Of a stretch of 64,000 nt of DNA, positions 47,295 through 60,959 are shown piece by piece. Each line of letters starts with the position of its first letter. The first letter of the stretch is position 1. Position numbers and translations under genes: made by a program. The stretch lies in assembly GCF_029168945.1 (NCBI RefSeq), contig NC_083602.1, positions 9,917,850 through 9,981,849 of the forward strand. Direction: 5' to 3'. A model generated the notes under the pieces. It did not search any database and had not been told where the DNA came from. It saw nothing but the letters and a program-made list of their open reading frames with translations. The DNA is from Cannabis sativa. Taxonomy: Eukaryota; Streptophyta; Magnoliopsida; Rosales; Cannabaceae.

Positions 47295-47799
47295 AATTTA
47301 ATTATCAATTAGAATTGGAAAACTTGAATTGGACAATTTCACAAGTTCTTACTAAGTAGTGAAATTTATAAGAGAAAAGAAAATGAGAAAGAGTTTAGTA
47401 AATGACAAAGTTGTTTAAGTATGGCATACAATTTAAGTTCATAGTACTTAAGTTAAAATGGAAAAATCAGTATGGCCCAATACTTGGTGGTATTTGGCTA
47501 TACAAGTGATTTAACCCATTTAATTTAGTTAATTAACTATTTAGTTTAATTATTTAACTATGGTAAAATTAAAAAGATATTTTAATTTAAGAACATTGGG
47601 CATGAATTAACATAATAAAATTATATTGGCCCAATAGTTTTTGTAGGATGGCCATAGATATTGATTTCTACCTTTAGTTTTAGTTAAATAACTATTTTAC
47701 AAAATTGTTTAATTAAGGTAAAAGTAAAATTGTATTTTTATTTGTTTGTAGAGATTTTTGGAAATCGATTATAAAATAAATAAGCTTAAGAAAGAAGTA
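47295..47799. other. AT-rich stretch between the Tat 3' LTR and copy B
   Basis: No ORF or known element was recognised. It does not resemble the missing remainder of the second chromovirus or of the LTR relic, so the right-hand partners of those elements are lost. Confidence 0.5.
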
Positions 47800-48622
47800 A
47801 AATAAAGAAGGATAAACAATGATTTTTATGTGGCTGGGGCATTAATGAGCCTTAATCCATGAGTCAATATTATTGAGTTAGAAAAACTTCAAAATATCTT
47901 CACACAAGTGTTCTTGTCAAAGTTTGAGAACCCTAATTCTTAGCCCTTGGTAGCAAAAATGATTTTCTAATCCTTTGCTTGAAGGAAGAATGTTCTATTT
48001 ATAGGCTAGAGTCGGGTTTGGGTGAACCCGGACCTAGTAGGATTTTAATGTATCAAGTAGGTCCACTAATGGGGTAAAATACAATTGATATTGACTTTGG
48101 GCCAGTTAGGCGAGGCCCAATTCATTAGGTAATGGTCATCCATAGGAGTGGGGACCGTTTGGTGATGACAAGTGTCGTGCACAACCATATTGGTACTGAG
48201 AATGTCAAAGAATATGGCATTGGACAAAAATGTGGCTTCTTTTTGGTGGTATGCGTACTTCTTAGGCCTGACATAGGGGATGAATCCCTGACACAGTGGG
48301 ACCCTGTGTTTGGAGGATATCATGTAGGATGGTATCCAAAGGCTTTCGGATGTCTCTTTAGTTTCCCATTCCGGATTACTCCATGAGGATATTCAGGCCT
48401 GTCTTGATGGACCTTTCAGCTTCTAGGTAGATAGTCTTTCATGGACCAAAGTGGTCTGACCTTGTTGCGTTTATATGTTGGGCTTGCATCCAAATCCTAA
48501 GCCGTAGTCTGACTTCACTGTGGGTTGCTTTGTTAACTTGATTGGGCCTAGGAATGGGCCAGTCTAGGATAATATTAGGCCTTGGAAGTATAAATTTCAT
48601 TAAGCCAGAAACCCAAATAACA
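47800..48622 (-). repeat. Tat-type LTR, copy B (reverse orientation)
   Basis: It is homologous to 7540-9815 without the inverted LTR or the MITE. The right edge AAATAACA (48622) adjoins a reversed polypurine tract, so on the minus strand it starts TGTTATTTGGG. In reverse complement it holds a TATA-like CTATAAATAGAACA (about 47992-48005). The left edge is approximate. Confidence 0.6.
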
Positions 48623-48636
48623 TTTACCCCCAAGCC
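48623..48636 (-). other. Reversed polypurine tract of copy B
   Basis: The plus strand TTTACCCCCAAGCC is GGCTTGGGGGTAAA on the element strand, directly at the LTR edge. Confidence 0.65.
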
Positions 48637-49030
48637 TTCATGGCTCGAGAGTTGCGGAGGCTTGTAGCCTACTTCTGAATTCATTACTGAATGTGGAACC
48701 ATGAACAAGTGTAACCATTTAGGCTTCCAAGGAAGTAAGTGGCAGATGCTCGTGATCCTTTCATCTTCCTAGAGTAGGACACACATGTCATGAATCCCTT
48801 GGTCTGTGCTAATTACGTGCTTCGAGAAAGCACTTAGATCTTGGGGATGTGAGATGACAACTAGTTTATGTTAGTGGGATTTCCAAGGAAAGTGTCATCA
48901 TTAATTGACCTCAATCCCATACACAACATTAAATGGGAGCCCTCTGTATACCCAGACCATTAGATCTCTTTGTATTTTTTGGAATGTGATATGGATCGTC
49001 AGATTTTGAAAGCACGTGGATTGCCGATTT

Positions 49031-50009
49031 GATGTATAAATAAGGCGAGGGACGACTAGTTACCACCTTTGCCATTTCAACCCTTTGAGTTTAAATTTTC
49101 TCGAGAGAGAAAATTAGCCAAGTGTAAACCCCTAAAGTTTTTCCAATGAATGTCCTACATTACAACCAAGATTCTCCACCTTCTTCTTCGAGTATGATCA
49201 AGGCTACACCCATATGCACCACCCCCAGTTTTCACCATTGATCCTTCAAAGCCATCAAGCTCGTTGGATTTCCAAGCAAAAGTTGATGAATTATTGGGGC
49301 GTGTTCGAGATTTTTAGGTGAGGCTCAAACTCCATAATCAAATACCCTTAGCTATAATTTTTGTTCGTAAGTATCTTTAACTTCACGTTTGCAATTTAAT
49401 CTTTCTCGAAGTCATTACATTTAGAGTAGAAATTGTCGGTGACTAGCCATGCCGTTTAAGGTTTATATGGACTTCTGTTGCATGCTCTGTCTTGATGGGC
49501 GGTGTTTAGGACATTTGCTTGTCAGTGAAACTTATAGGTTGACTAGAGTGGAGAAGTTTAGAAACTTTGCCCTACAGTAGGATTACATAGGCTCTGTGAA
49601 TACTGTACTTTCCTCTATTTGGGACCCTTACGGTGTCGGATGAGCCATTTTGTGAGACTTTATTTCATATTCTTGTGTTCTTGATCTCATCATCTCGAGG
49701 TAATGTTCCCCTAAGAACTTGTTTCTGGATGCTAGGTCTGGTGGGGACCTCTCCAAGTAGTTATCGGGGAGGACTCTCCCATACCCTTGCTATTATTTGT
49801 TAGTGTGGGGCATTAACTGCTTTGTTTTTTTTTTTTCCTTTTTTTCCAGTTTCTACCATGGCTAAAGCGAGTATATTCGCAAAGTAAATGATTATTGACA
49901 ATGTAGATAAGATAGTTCAAGAAGCTCGAGGCATGGAGCAAGAGGCAATGACTAATCCATATTAGTGGGAGATGGATCAATATACCAACACGTTCCACAA
50001 CCATCTAAT
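49031..50009 (+). pseudogene. Antisense-ORF gene of Tat copy B, 5' part
   Basis: TATAAATAAGGCGAGG (about 49034) is followed by an exon-like stretch from about 49147. An acceptor-like run of T and C ending TTCCAG (about 49848) precedes ATGGCTAAAGCG (49858). The second exon has a stop after nine codons. It is interrupted at 50010 by the copia element and resumes at 60216. The organisation parallels 10200-11437 of copy A. Confidence 0.5.
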
Positions 50010-51906
50010 TGTTGGGTTTTATGCCCTAAATAAAACTCATTTCAATATAATCAGATTTACTTATTAATATAGATCAGAAATAACATTTAATGTTGCATGG
50101 TTCACATGATTTATTTCATGATTATATGTACATAATGTATAAATTCATCTGAAACCCTTTTCACATACTTGATCCTGTTTATTGTGCCGTCAACACATTG
50201 GAAAGTAAACGTGACTATGTGAATAAAGTTTCCTAGATTTATCAGACACAGGGTTTTACTGATATGATAATCTACAACAAGAGTTTACTTGCATTTGGAG
50301 AAGTGCTATGTTCTTTCCAGAGCATTGGTTAGAGTAAAGCTCAGGTTGGATGCATGGAGTATGCATCGGAAGGGACCGATATTGAACTTTGACTTAGATT
50401 TAATTAAACTTACCGTAAAATCTATTCAAGTCAATATCGCCTAGTTGATCCTAGATCAAATGATCTTAATCCTGTTATGATTAGGCTCAATCTTGAAAGG
50501 CTATTCGTGTTCCTTGAATTGTTAGTTAAGCCTACCTTTTGGTCAGGGTGATACGTACTTTTTGGGAACACGGTAGTGCAATTGAGTGGGAGCGCTATCA
50601 TAAACATAGAATCTATAGCTTCTATCTGGCAAATAGTAAGCAAAGGATGATCTCCTTCGAGCTTGACCAAACGAACATAAATGGTGGAGTACTCATTTCA
50701 CATAAGCTGAAATATCATTTATACGGGGTCAAGTGTTTTAAGGAATAAATACATTGTAGGGTGTAACAGTCATTTAATCCATTTTACAGTGTAGATCATT
50801 CATATAGAGGATCATTGATCACATTAGGATTATAACAATGGATAACTAATGATGTGTCTATATGGTGGAACATATAGAGCATTCTATATACTGAGAGTGC
50901 AATTCTAAGTTCTATGCGTGGATTCAACGAAGAATTAATAAGTTAGTGAATTTTAGTGCTAAATTCTTGATCTACTTATTGGAAGCTCGGTTATATAGAC
51001 CCATGGTCCCCCCACTAGTTGAGATAATATTGCTTGTAAGACTCATGTAATTGGTTTTGATTAATCAATTATAATTCTCAAATTAGACTATGTCTATTTG
51101 TGAATTTTTCACTAAGTAAGGGCGAAATTGTAAAGAAAGAGTTTATAGGGGCATATTTGTTAATTATGATACTTTGTATGGTTCAATTAATAAATATGAT
51201 AAATGACAATATTATTTAATAATTATTTATAGTTATTAAATAGTTAGAATTGGCATTTAAATGTTTGAATTAAGAAATTGGCATTTTTGAGAAAATCAGA
51301 TACAAAAGGTGTTAAAATTGCAAAATTGCAAAGCCCAAGGCCCAATCCATTAAAGGCATGGCCGGCCACCTATTGTAGCATTTTAAATTGATTTTTTCAT
51401 TATTTTAATGCCATATAATTCAAATCTAACCCTAGTGGAATGCTATAAATAGATAGTGAAGGCCGGAAGAAAAATAACACTTTTCTTTAGACTTCTTCTG
51501 ATTCAGAAAACCTGAGCTTTCTCTCTCCCTATCTTTAGCTGCCACTTCTTCTTTCTCTTCTCTCTTGAATTTCGAAAATCTTAGTGTGCGAGTAGTGCCC
51601 ACACACAGCAAGTGATACCTCAATCATAGTGAGGAAGATCGTGAAGAAAGATCATCAGCAAAGGAGATTCAGCATCAAGGATTCAGAGAAAGAGATCCAG
51701 GTTCAGATATTGATAATGCTCTGCTACAGAAAGGAATCAAGGGCTAGATATCTAAATGGAAGGAGTCATAATATTCCGCTGCACCCAATGTAAGGTTTCT
51801 TAAACTTTATATGTGTTTATTTCATCGTTTTAGAAAGTTCTTATTTAGGATGTTAATAAACATACTTGTGAGTAGATCTAAGATCCTGGTAAAATAATTT
51901 CCAACA
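50010..51906 (+). repeat. 5' LTR of the copia element (1897 bp)
   Basis: TG...CA ends and TATA-like GCTATAAATAGATAG (about 51442). The small frames at 50431-50748 lie within the LTR, recur in the 3' LTR, and are not genes. Confidence 0.95.
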
Positions 51907-51908
51907 AC

Positions 51909-51925
51909 TGGCCTCAGAGCCATGG
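51909..51925 (+). other. Copia primer-binding site (variant)
   Basis: TGGCCTCAGAGCCATGG lies two bases inside the 5' LTR, where TGGTATCAGAGCCATGG is usual for the initiator-Met tRNA. Two changes (TA to CC) weaken it. Confidence 0.75.
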
Positions 51926-54900
51926 TAATTGATTTACTTGCAAGAAATTTGGACTTTAAAACGATTGTTTGTATGTTCTTTGGATGGTATCATGTTATAT
52001 TGAGTGTTATTTGATGATTGATTGATGTTTGTGAAATTTTCGTGAAAAATAATTGTGATTTCGTTTCTGGAATTATTTTTATTGGATAGTATGGAAAAAA
52101 TTAAGCAAGTTAGCCTTTTACAGAACTCAATTTGGATTTTATTTGAATTAGTTATGATTTTTTGAAGATTTGACAAAATCGGAAATTTGTCTTGATAGTT
52201 TCGCACGCGAACTGTCCGTACAGTTTCGAATTTTTCCTTTTTTCTTCAATTTTTCATACTTTTTCATGGAATTAGCTTCCAATTTTTTGTATGGTTTTGT
52301 ATATATACTATTACTATTCCTAATTCAATTCTAATTATCATTTTGAATTAATTTAATATTTTTTAAATTTAATTCAAGATATTAGTGTAATTTGAATTTG
52401 AATAGAATTAGTATCTATCTTCTTGCTTAAAAATCTATCTTATTTTTAAATTTGATTATATCTTTTTTTTTAAAAAATTTAAGGTCAGATTTTATAAGAT
52501 ATTTATAAAATCTTTTAAGATATTTTTAAGATATCTTATCTTTTAAGATATTTTTAATTATATCTTATCTTTTAAGATATTTTTTTTTAAAATTAAATCT
52601 TTTTAGATATTTTGACCTTATTTAAATTTAAAATAAGATATTTATAATCATGTAATTTTAAATAGATGTAAGATATTTTGCTAACTTTTAAATTTTGTTA
52701 TTTTATTTATTTAAATTAAATTTAAAATCTGAAAAGATATTTCATTTATCTTTTCTAATTTTTATTTTTAAAATAACATTTAATTTTTAAAAGTAGTTAG
52801 CAAATTTTGAAATGATATTTAGGTTGGTTGAAACCTAATTTTTCAAAAAAAAAAGTAGGTTTAATTTTAAATTCAAATATTTAATTAATTTTCGAATTTT
52901 TTTTTTAAATTTTTTTATATTTTTTTCGAAAATCTTTTTTAATAATATTTCGAAATTAATTATTTAATTTAAAATTAAATAAATCATACATCCAACTATC
53001 CAGCTAACCCTGTTGCAGGAGTATGTGTTTTAGCTTATGTGTAAGTTTTCAAAACCTATTATTACTTGATTGCAAATAGCCATGGTTACTTTTTGCCAGA
53101 TCTAATGATCTGATGGCTCCACTTAGTCGAAGATAATAATTTGTAACAGGTATAATTTACAATCTTCTTTCATCTGTGTATGACCTAGCAACATGATAGG
53201 ACCCATCCAAAGTGTGCCTGTGTGAGCCTATGTGTTTAATTTTATTATAGATGCATATAGGTTGTTGTTGCTAAATAAATTATCATAGTTATTGATAGAA
53301 TTTATTTAGGCCCATTTAGTTATTGGGCTTATTCAATTAATAACAGTTGTTCTTATTAAGGTTAAATTCCTCTCTTTTGGGCCTTGTGTGAGAGTTGGGA
53401 GCCATAGAAGTAGGTACGACATACTGAACCCAGCACCCCCTCACACAAACCACCCCAATTGTGAAGGCCCATTTGCCTGATTTGAACAAGCATGCTGTTA
53501 ATTACACTAGTTTAACCTAATAAAATTGATTAGCAACATAATTAATTTCATTTATTTTGAAATTAATTTAGAAAATCATAGTTTAAAGAATTTTATATTC
53601 TAAGCTAAACTATATGTATTTTCTTGTATTTAATTAAATATAGAATTATAACCATCAAGATTCTTTCTGGAACTTAATTTAAATTTTTCATTAAATATTC
53701 CTATTTAAGTTGATATTTAGTTATCTTCAACTAACCAACTTAAATCTGAATATCTTTTGAATTCAAAATTTCAAAATTAAGTTGAGGAATTTTAGGCATT
53801 GGTTATTAAGATTCTTTAGATATTTTTAAGTTAATATCTTTTCGAATATTAACTTAAAATGGAATATTTTCAAATTAAGTGGTTACAACTTAATTTTTGA
53901 TATTTAATTAAATTTAAATTTGAAAATATTTAAGTTCTAGATTTTTTCTAATACAACTTCAATTAGATATTTTTTCAAATTTTGTGGAAAAGATACTTAG
54001 TTAAATAAGATATTTTCTAGATAGTTATTTCTAGACTACTTATTATTTCTAATATTAAATAGGAAAATATTATAAATTGTGAAATTAATTATTTAAATAA
54101 TTAATTTTGGTACAATTTATTTTAAGTATATTTTTCCTAGTATTAAACTAGAGATTAATAATTAAGCCTTCTCTACACTTAATTATTTATTTCTTGAATT
54201 TAATACATTTAATTAATTTGAAAATTAAATATCTAAGTTGATTTTTATCATCATACTTAAATATTTCTTTTTCATGACATTTAATTAAATAGAAAATTAT
54301 TTTTAGTTGAAATTTATTTTTTCAACTAAATTTAAATAATTTTCAAAATATATTTTTTTTTATTTTATTAATCAATTTTCGAAATTGCATTTCTTAAATG
54401 CTGGAATTTCGAATTTTATTTGAAAAATAGATTAAAGTTGTAAATTATTTATTTTAATTTTGGACCAACTTAAATCAATGATTTTTTCATTAATTGATTA
54501 ATTTAAAATAAATTGAATTAAAGTATATTATTAGAAATTGAATTAATTAGTCAAAGGAAAATCTAGATAGGTGATATTTTTGCTTGAAGTATTTTTCTAG
54601 TGTATTTAATTAAATAGAAAATTAATATTTAAGTTGATTTTCATCATCATACTTAAATATTTAAATTTTTCTTATACATTTAATTAAATAGGAAAATTAT
54701 ATTTTTTGTTGTAAATTAATTTTATTAATTAATTTTGGGCCAACATTAAATTAGAATAATTTTTTCAGGATTTATTTTTTATTTTAACATGCATTTTTCG
54801 AAAATTGTATTCTTAAATACTTTAATTTTTCGAAATGCAATATATATATATTTATAGAAAATAAAATTTGAGTTGTAAATTAATTTAATTTTGTAACAAC

Positions 54901-56390
54901 TTAAATTGAATATTTTTCTAAATATTTATTGGAAATTATTACTAAGATGGAAATAATTCATATTATTTCATATCCATCTAAGTAAAATTTATAAATATTA
55001 AATTAAAATTTATATTTAGAATTTTTCATTCTAAATTGGAAATTTTAATTAAATAAATATATATTTAAAATAAATAGAATAAATAAAGAGAATAAAAGAA
55101 AATACAACTCTTTTTAAATAATGAGCTTTATTATCAAGAGACATTCAATCTCCATTGTGGGTTTTACACCGCGTTTGTTTTAGTGAGTAATCCTCCCTAA
55201 TGGAGGAACGTTCATTAGCAATTTCGCACCGTTTAACCTCGCATGATAAGTAGTTTGTAAGTGTTTTGTATGGTATGGATCACCCTAATGGTGGCGACCA
55301 TACTTGACTTGCAAATTGCGAAACAATGGTGGAAGCTCATAAGATAGAATTGCCTTGACTCTCGCCTAAACGGGACAACGCTGAATTCCAATCTTGATCG
55401 AATAAAAGGTTGCTAGAATGTTTAACATTTCAGACGAGCTGACAACTCTATTCAATGAATGGTAGCTTTGACTCTCGCCTAAACGGGACACTGATATCAG
55501 TTTGTCGAAAACCTTGGAAATTATTTAGGATTGTAAGTTTTAGTATTTTCTCTTGTCATTCCTACTTGCTATATGCTTATAATTTCTGAATTGTGTATGA
55601 ATTTATATTGAACCATGTTATTTTCTGTTATTAAGTTGTAGTTTAATTTCGAATCTTCATTGTTGATCTAACTTGGCTTGTTTATCTAATGAGATAAATC
55701 CCTAGTGGATTTTCACCATTAGACATACATAATAGTGTTAGATCTCGAAAGATAAATATTGTATATGCGACATCTAGCTGTTCATCAATTGATGACACCT
55801 TAGACTAGTATTTTTACGATATGAAACAAGAAGATTGTATAAATAAGATTACTTTGACTTTCGCTAATCGAAGCATCGTTGGATTCTTATTTTAAACGAA
55901 ATTATCCTAATTCCTCTTAGCTTATTCATTTCGAATTAGCTTCAAAATATATCATTGGATGAATGGTCTATAAATCATTTCATGTCATTCTATATTTTCT
56001 CTTAAGAAATTAAATGACGCATATGATTATAATCCCGAAATTCTATTCCCAATTGATATAAATCCTCAATCTTAGAAATCTCCTGCTTGTATGGGCAAAT
56101 CTGACTTAGAGTTTGTATTAGTAGTGGTGGTCCAAGAAAGAATTACTCATTATATTTGGTTGAATTTAAGTCTTTAACTTTAATTTTGGAATCCAAACAG
56201 AAATTTTCTTATATTTCTAATTCCAGAATACAATACAGTTACACTTTCTCAAGTGTTTAAATATCCATTTCTATCAATGGATTAAAACTGTATGGAATAT
56301 GAGTTAGGTATTCTGTGACCAGGATCCACTTGCAGTATTCTAAGAACTCTTTGATGTAACTAAACCTATGTCATCATAGACACTACCACA
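51926..56390 (+). other. Very long non-coding copia leader
   Basis: About 4.5 kb of mostly AT-rich sequence with no gag that I can recognise. It is built from recurring TTTAATTAAAT/AAATATTTAAG words (52300-55130). A GC-richer island lies at 52990-53510, including CAGCACCCCCTCACACAAAC, and another at 55140-55900 has the repeated motif GACTCTCGCCTAAACGGGA (55357 and 55470) and a variant at about 55855. Confidence 0.7.
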
Positions 56391-58200
56391 TTTTTTTAAT
56401 CTATGGCATTTGTATCTTGTTCATAGTGGATTTGACAAGATCAATCTTTGCAGAGAGTTAATATGCCTATATCCACTGAAAGTGGTTCATCTCATTCGCA
56501 GATGGATGTACATTCAGGGGTGGATATGAGTTTTTCGTTGTATTCTTAAAACGATCACTCAAGATTATACCTTATGCAAAGAAATTTGAAATGTTTGAAA
56601 AATTTCTTAAATTTCTAGCAATGGTTAAAACCATTAAGGTAAGTGGTTAAAGATCTTGCGAACTGATAGGGGTGGAGAAATAGTTAGTAGATATGCAGTT
56701 CAAAGATCATTAATTTGACTTTTGAATTATATCCAAACTTACCTCCCCAGAAATTTCGAGTTGCATGTTGATGATTAGTTACTAGTCGTTGCCTAATTCC
56801 TTCTATGGTAATACAATTTCAGAATGATGTAATGGTTGGGTACTTAATGTAAATCATTACTAGATTCATGGATGACCTAATCAAAATCTTAAGAAAAGCT
56901 AGAACCATTAACCATGGTTTGTTAGCTATTCTAAGTGATTAGGGGTGAACCATCCCATTGTCAATAGATAAGAAAGTGTTTGTTCAAACAAATACTACTT
57001 TTCTAAGACAATGACTAAGTCTGAAAAACAAGTAGCAAATAAAGGAGATATTTAATTCTTGATTCCAAAAGTGTTCTATCATCTTATATAATATATGATG
57101 ATCCCACTGCCTCTGTTGTCTTGTCACAACCAAAGAGGTTAATACCATTTAGTTTTCTTCGACATAATTCACGGTACCTCGTCGTAGTGGTAGAGTTTCT
57201 AGGAACTCACCTTCTTATGACTTGGGAGACACTAGTGATTAAAATCCATTGTGAGTTTAAACAAGTAATGGATTGTCAAGATAAGAAACTAAGAAGAAAG
57301 CCAATAGAACTATGGTTTAATCCATTCACATGGAGTAACCTAAAGTTTTCTATTACAAGGACATAAAAGGAAATTTTCGTTTATAAGTCCATTCAATAGA
57401 CTTAACAAAACTTCCTGTTCCTAGTATTATAGGTTTGAGTTTATCTAAACCTATGGCTTGTGGTATACCTGGTAATTACTTACTCTAATGCAAGCAACTT
57501 ACTTTAGTAAGATGCTGAAGCATTTTCTTTCTAATGGCAATCTATAGAAGATTAAAACTTCTTAGGTATAGATTTTATTTATCTAAGAAAAAGTCTTAAC
57601 TATTCCAGAAAAGATAAAGCCATGAAAGAATTTCTTATATCAACAGTGAGAGGTCTTAGATATGCTTTTGTATGCCTTAGACCAGACATCTGCTGTTGAG
57701 TGGGAGTAATGAGTAGGTATCAGATTAATCCAGGAGAAGAACATTGGAAGACAATCAAGTAAATCTTAAGATTAAGAAGAGGAACTATATGTTAGTCTAT
57801 AAGGGTGTGTTTAAAACTCTTAGACTACACCATATCAGATTTTGAAATTTGCCTTTGTGCTAGTAAATCTTTCTGATAAGATGGTGGTTAATCTGGGGGT
57901 GGAATAGTGATTTTGGAGAAGTGTAAAAACCTATCTGAAGTCTCTAGGTCTACCGAGAGAGCGAATGTTAAAGCTGGAGGAAAGGTACTTATTCAGTCTA
58001 AGGAAAGTTATATACATTTTTGGCATCATTCCAAATTGCCTTAAACTACTAGTGTTAATTTCCTGATTAACCAAAAGTAGTTGCCAAAGATATAGAATCC
58101 AGTATCCCAAGAGAGTAGACATATAGAGAGGAATTTCACATTATCAATGATTTTGTGATTAAAGGAAGAGTAATAGTGGAGAAAAGGTTGTGGTTAATTC
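56391..58200 (+). pseudogene. Copia pol remnants (pre-integrase, integrase, RT end, RNase H)
   Basis: LWHLYLVHSGFDKINLCREL (about 56402) is the GAG-pre-integrase motif. LRTDRGGEIVS (about 56655) holds the second integrase Asp. ISTVRGLRYAFVCLRPDI (about 57640) and MSRYQINPGEEHWKTIK (57708) mark the RT/RNase H connection, and SRHIERNFTL (about 58115) the RNase H C-terminus. Most of RT is deleted and stops are everywhere. Its divergence is far greater than that between the LTRs. Confidence 0.8.
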
Positions 58201-58301
58201 AACCTTTCAGATCCTATTACGAGGAGTTTACTACTACTACACTTGATTTGTATATCAAGGTGTTGAGATTATTTGAAACACACTTTTTGTTTTATATTAG
58301 T

Positions 58302-58314
58302 GCAAGTGGGAGTT
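58302..58314 (+). other. Copia polypurine tract
   Basis: GCAAGTGGGAGTT directly precedes the 3' LTR, the typical copia form. Confidence 0.85.
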
Positions 58315-60210
58315 TGTTGGGTTTTATGCCCTAAATAAAACTCATTTCAATATAATCAGATTTACTTATTAATATAGATCAGAAATAACATTTAATGTTG
58401 CATGGTTCACATGATTTATTTCATGATTATATGTACATAATGTATAAATTCATCTGAAACCCTTTTCACATACTTGATCCTGTTTATTGTGCCGTCAACA
58501 CATTGGAAAGTAAACATGACTATGTGAATAAAGTTTCCTAGATTTATCAGACACAGGGTTTTACTGATATGATAATCTACAACAAGAGTTTACTTGCATT
58601 TGGAGAAGTGCTATGTTCTTTCCAGAGCATTGGTTAAAGTAAAGCTCAGGTTGGATGCATGGAGTATGCATCGGAAGGGACCGATATTGAACTTTGACTT
58701 AGATTTAATTAAACTTACCGTAAAATCTATTCAAGTCAATATCGCCTAGTTGATCCTAGATCAATGATCTTAATCCTGTTATGATTAGGCTCAATCTTGA
58801 AAGGCTATTCGTGTTCCTTGAATTGTTAGTTAAGCCTACCTTTTGGTCAGGGTGATACGTACTTTTTGGGAACACGGTAGTGCAATTGAGTGGGAGCGCT
58901 ATCATAAACATGGAATCTATAGCTTCTATCTGGCAAATAGTAAGCAAAGGATGATCTCCTTCGAGCTTGACCAAACGAACATAAATGGTGGAGTACTCAT
59001 TTCACATAAGCTGAAATATCATTTATACGGGGTCAAGTGTTTTAAGGAATAAATACATTGTAGGGTGTAACGGTAATTTAATCCCTTTTACAGTGTAGAT
59101 CATTCATATAGAGGATCATTGATCACGTTAGGATTATAACTATGGATAACTAATGATGTGTCTATATGGTGGAACATATAGAGCATTCTATATACTGAGA
59201 GTGCAATTCTAAGTTCTATGCGTGGATTCAACGAAGAATTAATAAGTTAGTGAATTTTAGTGCTAAATTCTTGATCTACTTATTGGAAGCTCGGTTATAT
59301 AGACCCATGGTCCCCCCACTAGTTGAGATAATATTGCTTGTAAGACTCATGTAATTGGTTTTGATTAATCAATTATAATTCTCAAATTAGACTATGTCTA
59401 TTTGGCAGAATTTTCACTAAGTAAGGGCGAAATTGTAAAGAAAGAGTTTATAGGGGCATATTTGTTAATTATGATACTTTGTATGGTTCAATTAATAAAT
59501 ATGATAAATGACAATATTATTTAATAATTATTTATAGTTATTAAATAGTTAGAATTGGCATTTAAATGTTTGAATTAAGAAATTGGCATTTTTGAGAAAA
59601 TCAGATACAAAAGGTGTTAAAATTGCAAAATTGCAAAGCCCAAGGCCCAATCCATTAAAGGCATGGCCGGCCACCTATTGTAGCATTTTAAATTGATTTT
59701 TTCATTATTTTAATGCCATATAATTCAAATCTAACCCTAGTGGAATGCTATAAATAGATAGTGAAGGCTTCAGAAAAATAACACTTTTCTTTAGACTTCT
59801 TCTGATTCAGAAAACCTGAGCTTTCTCTCTCCCTATCTTTAGCTGCCACTTCTTCTTTCTCTTCTCTCTTGAATTTCGAAAATCTTAGTGTGAGAGTAGT
59901 GCCCACACACAGCAAGTGATACCTCAATCATAGTGAGGAAGATCGTGAAGAAAGATCATCAGCAAAGGAGATTCAGCATCAAGGATTCAGAGAAAGAGAT
60001 CCAGGTTCAGATATTGATAATGCTCTGCTACAGAAAGGAATCAAGGGCTAGATATCTGAACGGAAGGAGTCATAATATTCCGCTGCACCCAATGTAAGGT
60101 TTCTTAAACTTTATATGTGTTTATTTCATCGTTTTAGAAAGTTCTTATTTAGGATGTTAATAAACATACTTGTGAGTAGATCTAAGATCCTGGTAAAATA
60201 ATTTCCAACA
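58315..60210 (+). repeat. 3' LTR of the copia element (1896 bp)
   Basis: Nearly identical to the 5' LTR. It directly follows the polypurine tract GCAAGTGGGAGTT. Confidence 0.95.
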
Positions 60211-60215
60211 CTAAT

Positions 60216-60900
60216 TTTGTGGTATTGCGCCGTGGTCTCCAGAATATTCCTAACTTGTTTTGGAAAGGTTGTAACTGTAGGGTGAGTCGCCCTACTCTGG
60301 CACTGATGGCTTTGGAGCCTGGAGCTAGGGCCACACTAAAGTAGGAGCCCACCTTGTGCTTCGGAGTTACTTTACTCACTTTTACATAGTGATAGGTGTG
60401 TCTCCATTTTAACTAATCCCGCAAGTGTACAGACTACTTCCGGGTTGGTATGTTCTCTACAAGGACCAGCTCATAGAGGTCCCATCTCTCGATGTAGTCT
60501 TGTACATTTAAAGCTAGAATCAAATCCAACGGGGAAGGATAAGACTAAAATTCACTTCTACTCACTGAAGAAACGATCTAAAGTGACATGCCCAACCAAT
60601 GCTTGCAAACATACTCATGACTTCCAAGAATACTAGTTTTCCATGTCTGGATTCCCTCCGAAGTGGCATCTAACTTTCTCACTAGACTTCTACATTGCTG
60701 GTAAGTACTGAAATTTTCTTGATTGCCTTTCTTTAAGCATTCTTTCAGGTTCGGTGAAGTCTAACACAATCATCCATCTTTTTTTCCTTCTAAATGATAT
60801 CCCTCATCCTGAACTGATCAGTTTCCTAAATGAGAGGGTGGGGCTTTATCACAACACGAATATGGAGGCACTAAAGGTTGAGGGTTTTGTTAGGATGTAC
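60216..60900 (+). pseudogene. Antisense-ORF gene of Tat copy B, 3' part
   Basis: Across frames it reads LRSYFTHFYIVIGVSPF, then LIPQVYRLLPGWYVLYKD and SLDVVLYI followed by KSNPTGKDKTK and IHFYS. These align with the [19 protein letters not shown] region of the antisense ORF at 44900-45156. Frameshifts and stops are frequent. Beyond about 60900 the similarity fades. Confidence 0.6.
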
Positions 60901-60959
60901 GCTCTGAAAAGCTTGTAAAGACATTTCTGTTTATAAATATAAGTTGAACATTTTCATGT

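Larger units (their letters stand above)
50010..60210 (+). mobile_element. Copia LTR retrotransposon, complete ends, coding region dead
   Basis: 5' LTR 50010-51906 and 3' LTR 58315-60210 both start TGTTGGGTTTTATGCCC and end TTTCCAACA. A perfect target duplication CTAAT flanks the element (50005-50009 and 60211-60215). A primer site and a polypurine tract are in place. Protein remnants in the order integrase then RNase H identify copia. By hand the LTRs differ at only about 15-25 of roughly 1900 positions. The internal region has no reading frame longer than about 90 codons. Confidence 0.93.

Noticed and set aside
50431..50748. Small frames repeated at 58756-59052
   Set aside because: LTR sequence duplicated in both copia LTRs; no family resemblance, and overlapping frames occur on both strands.
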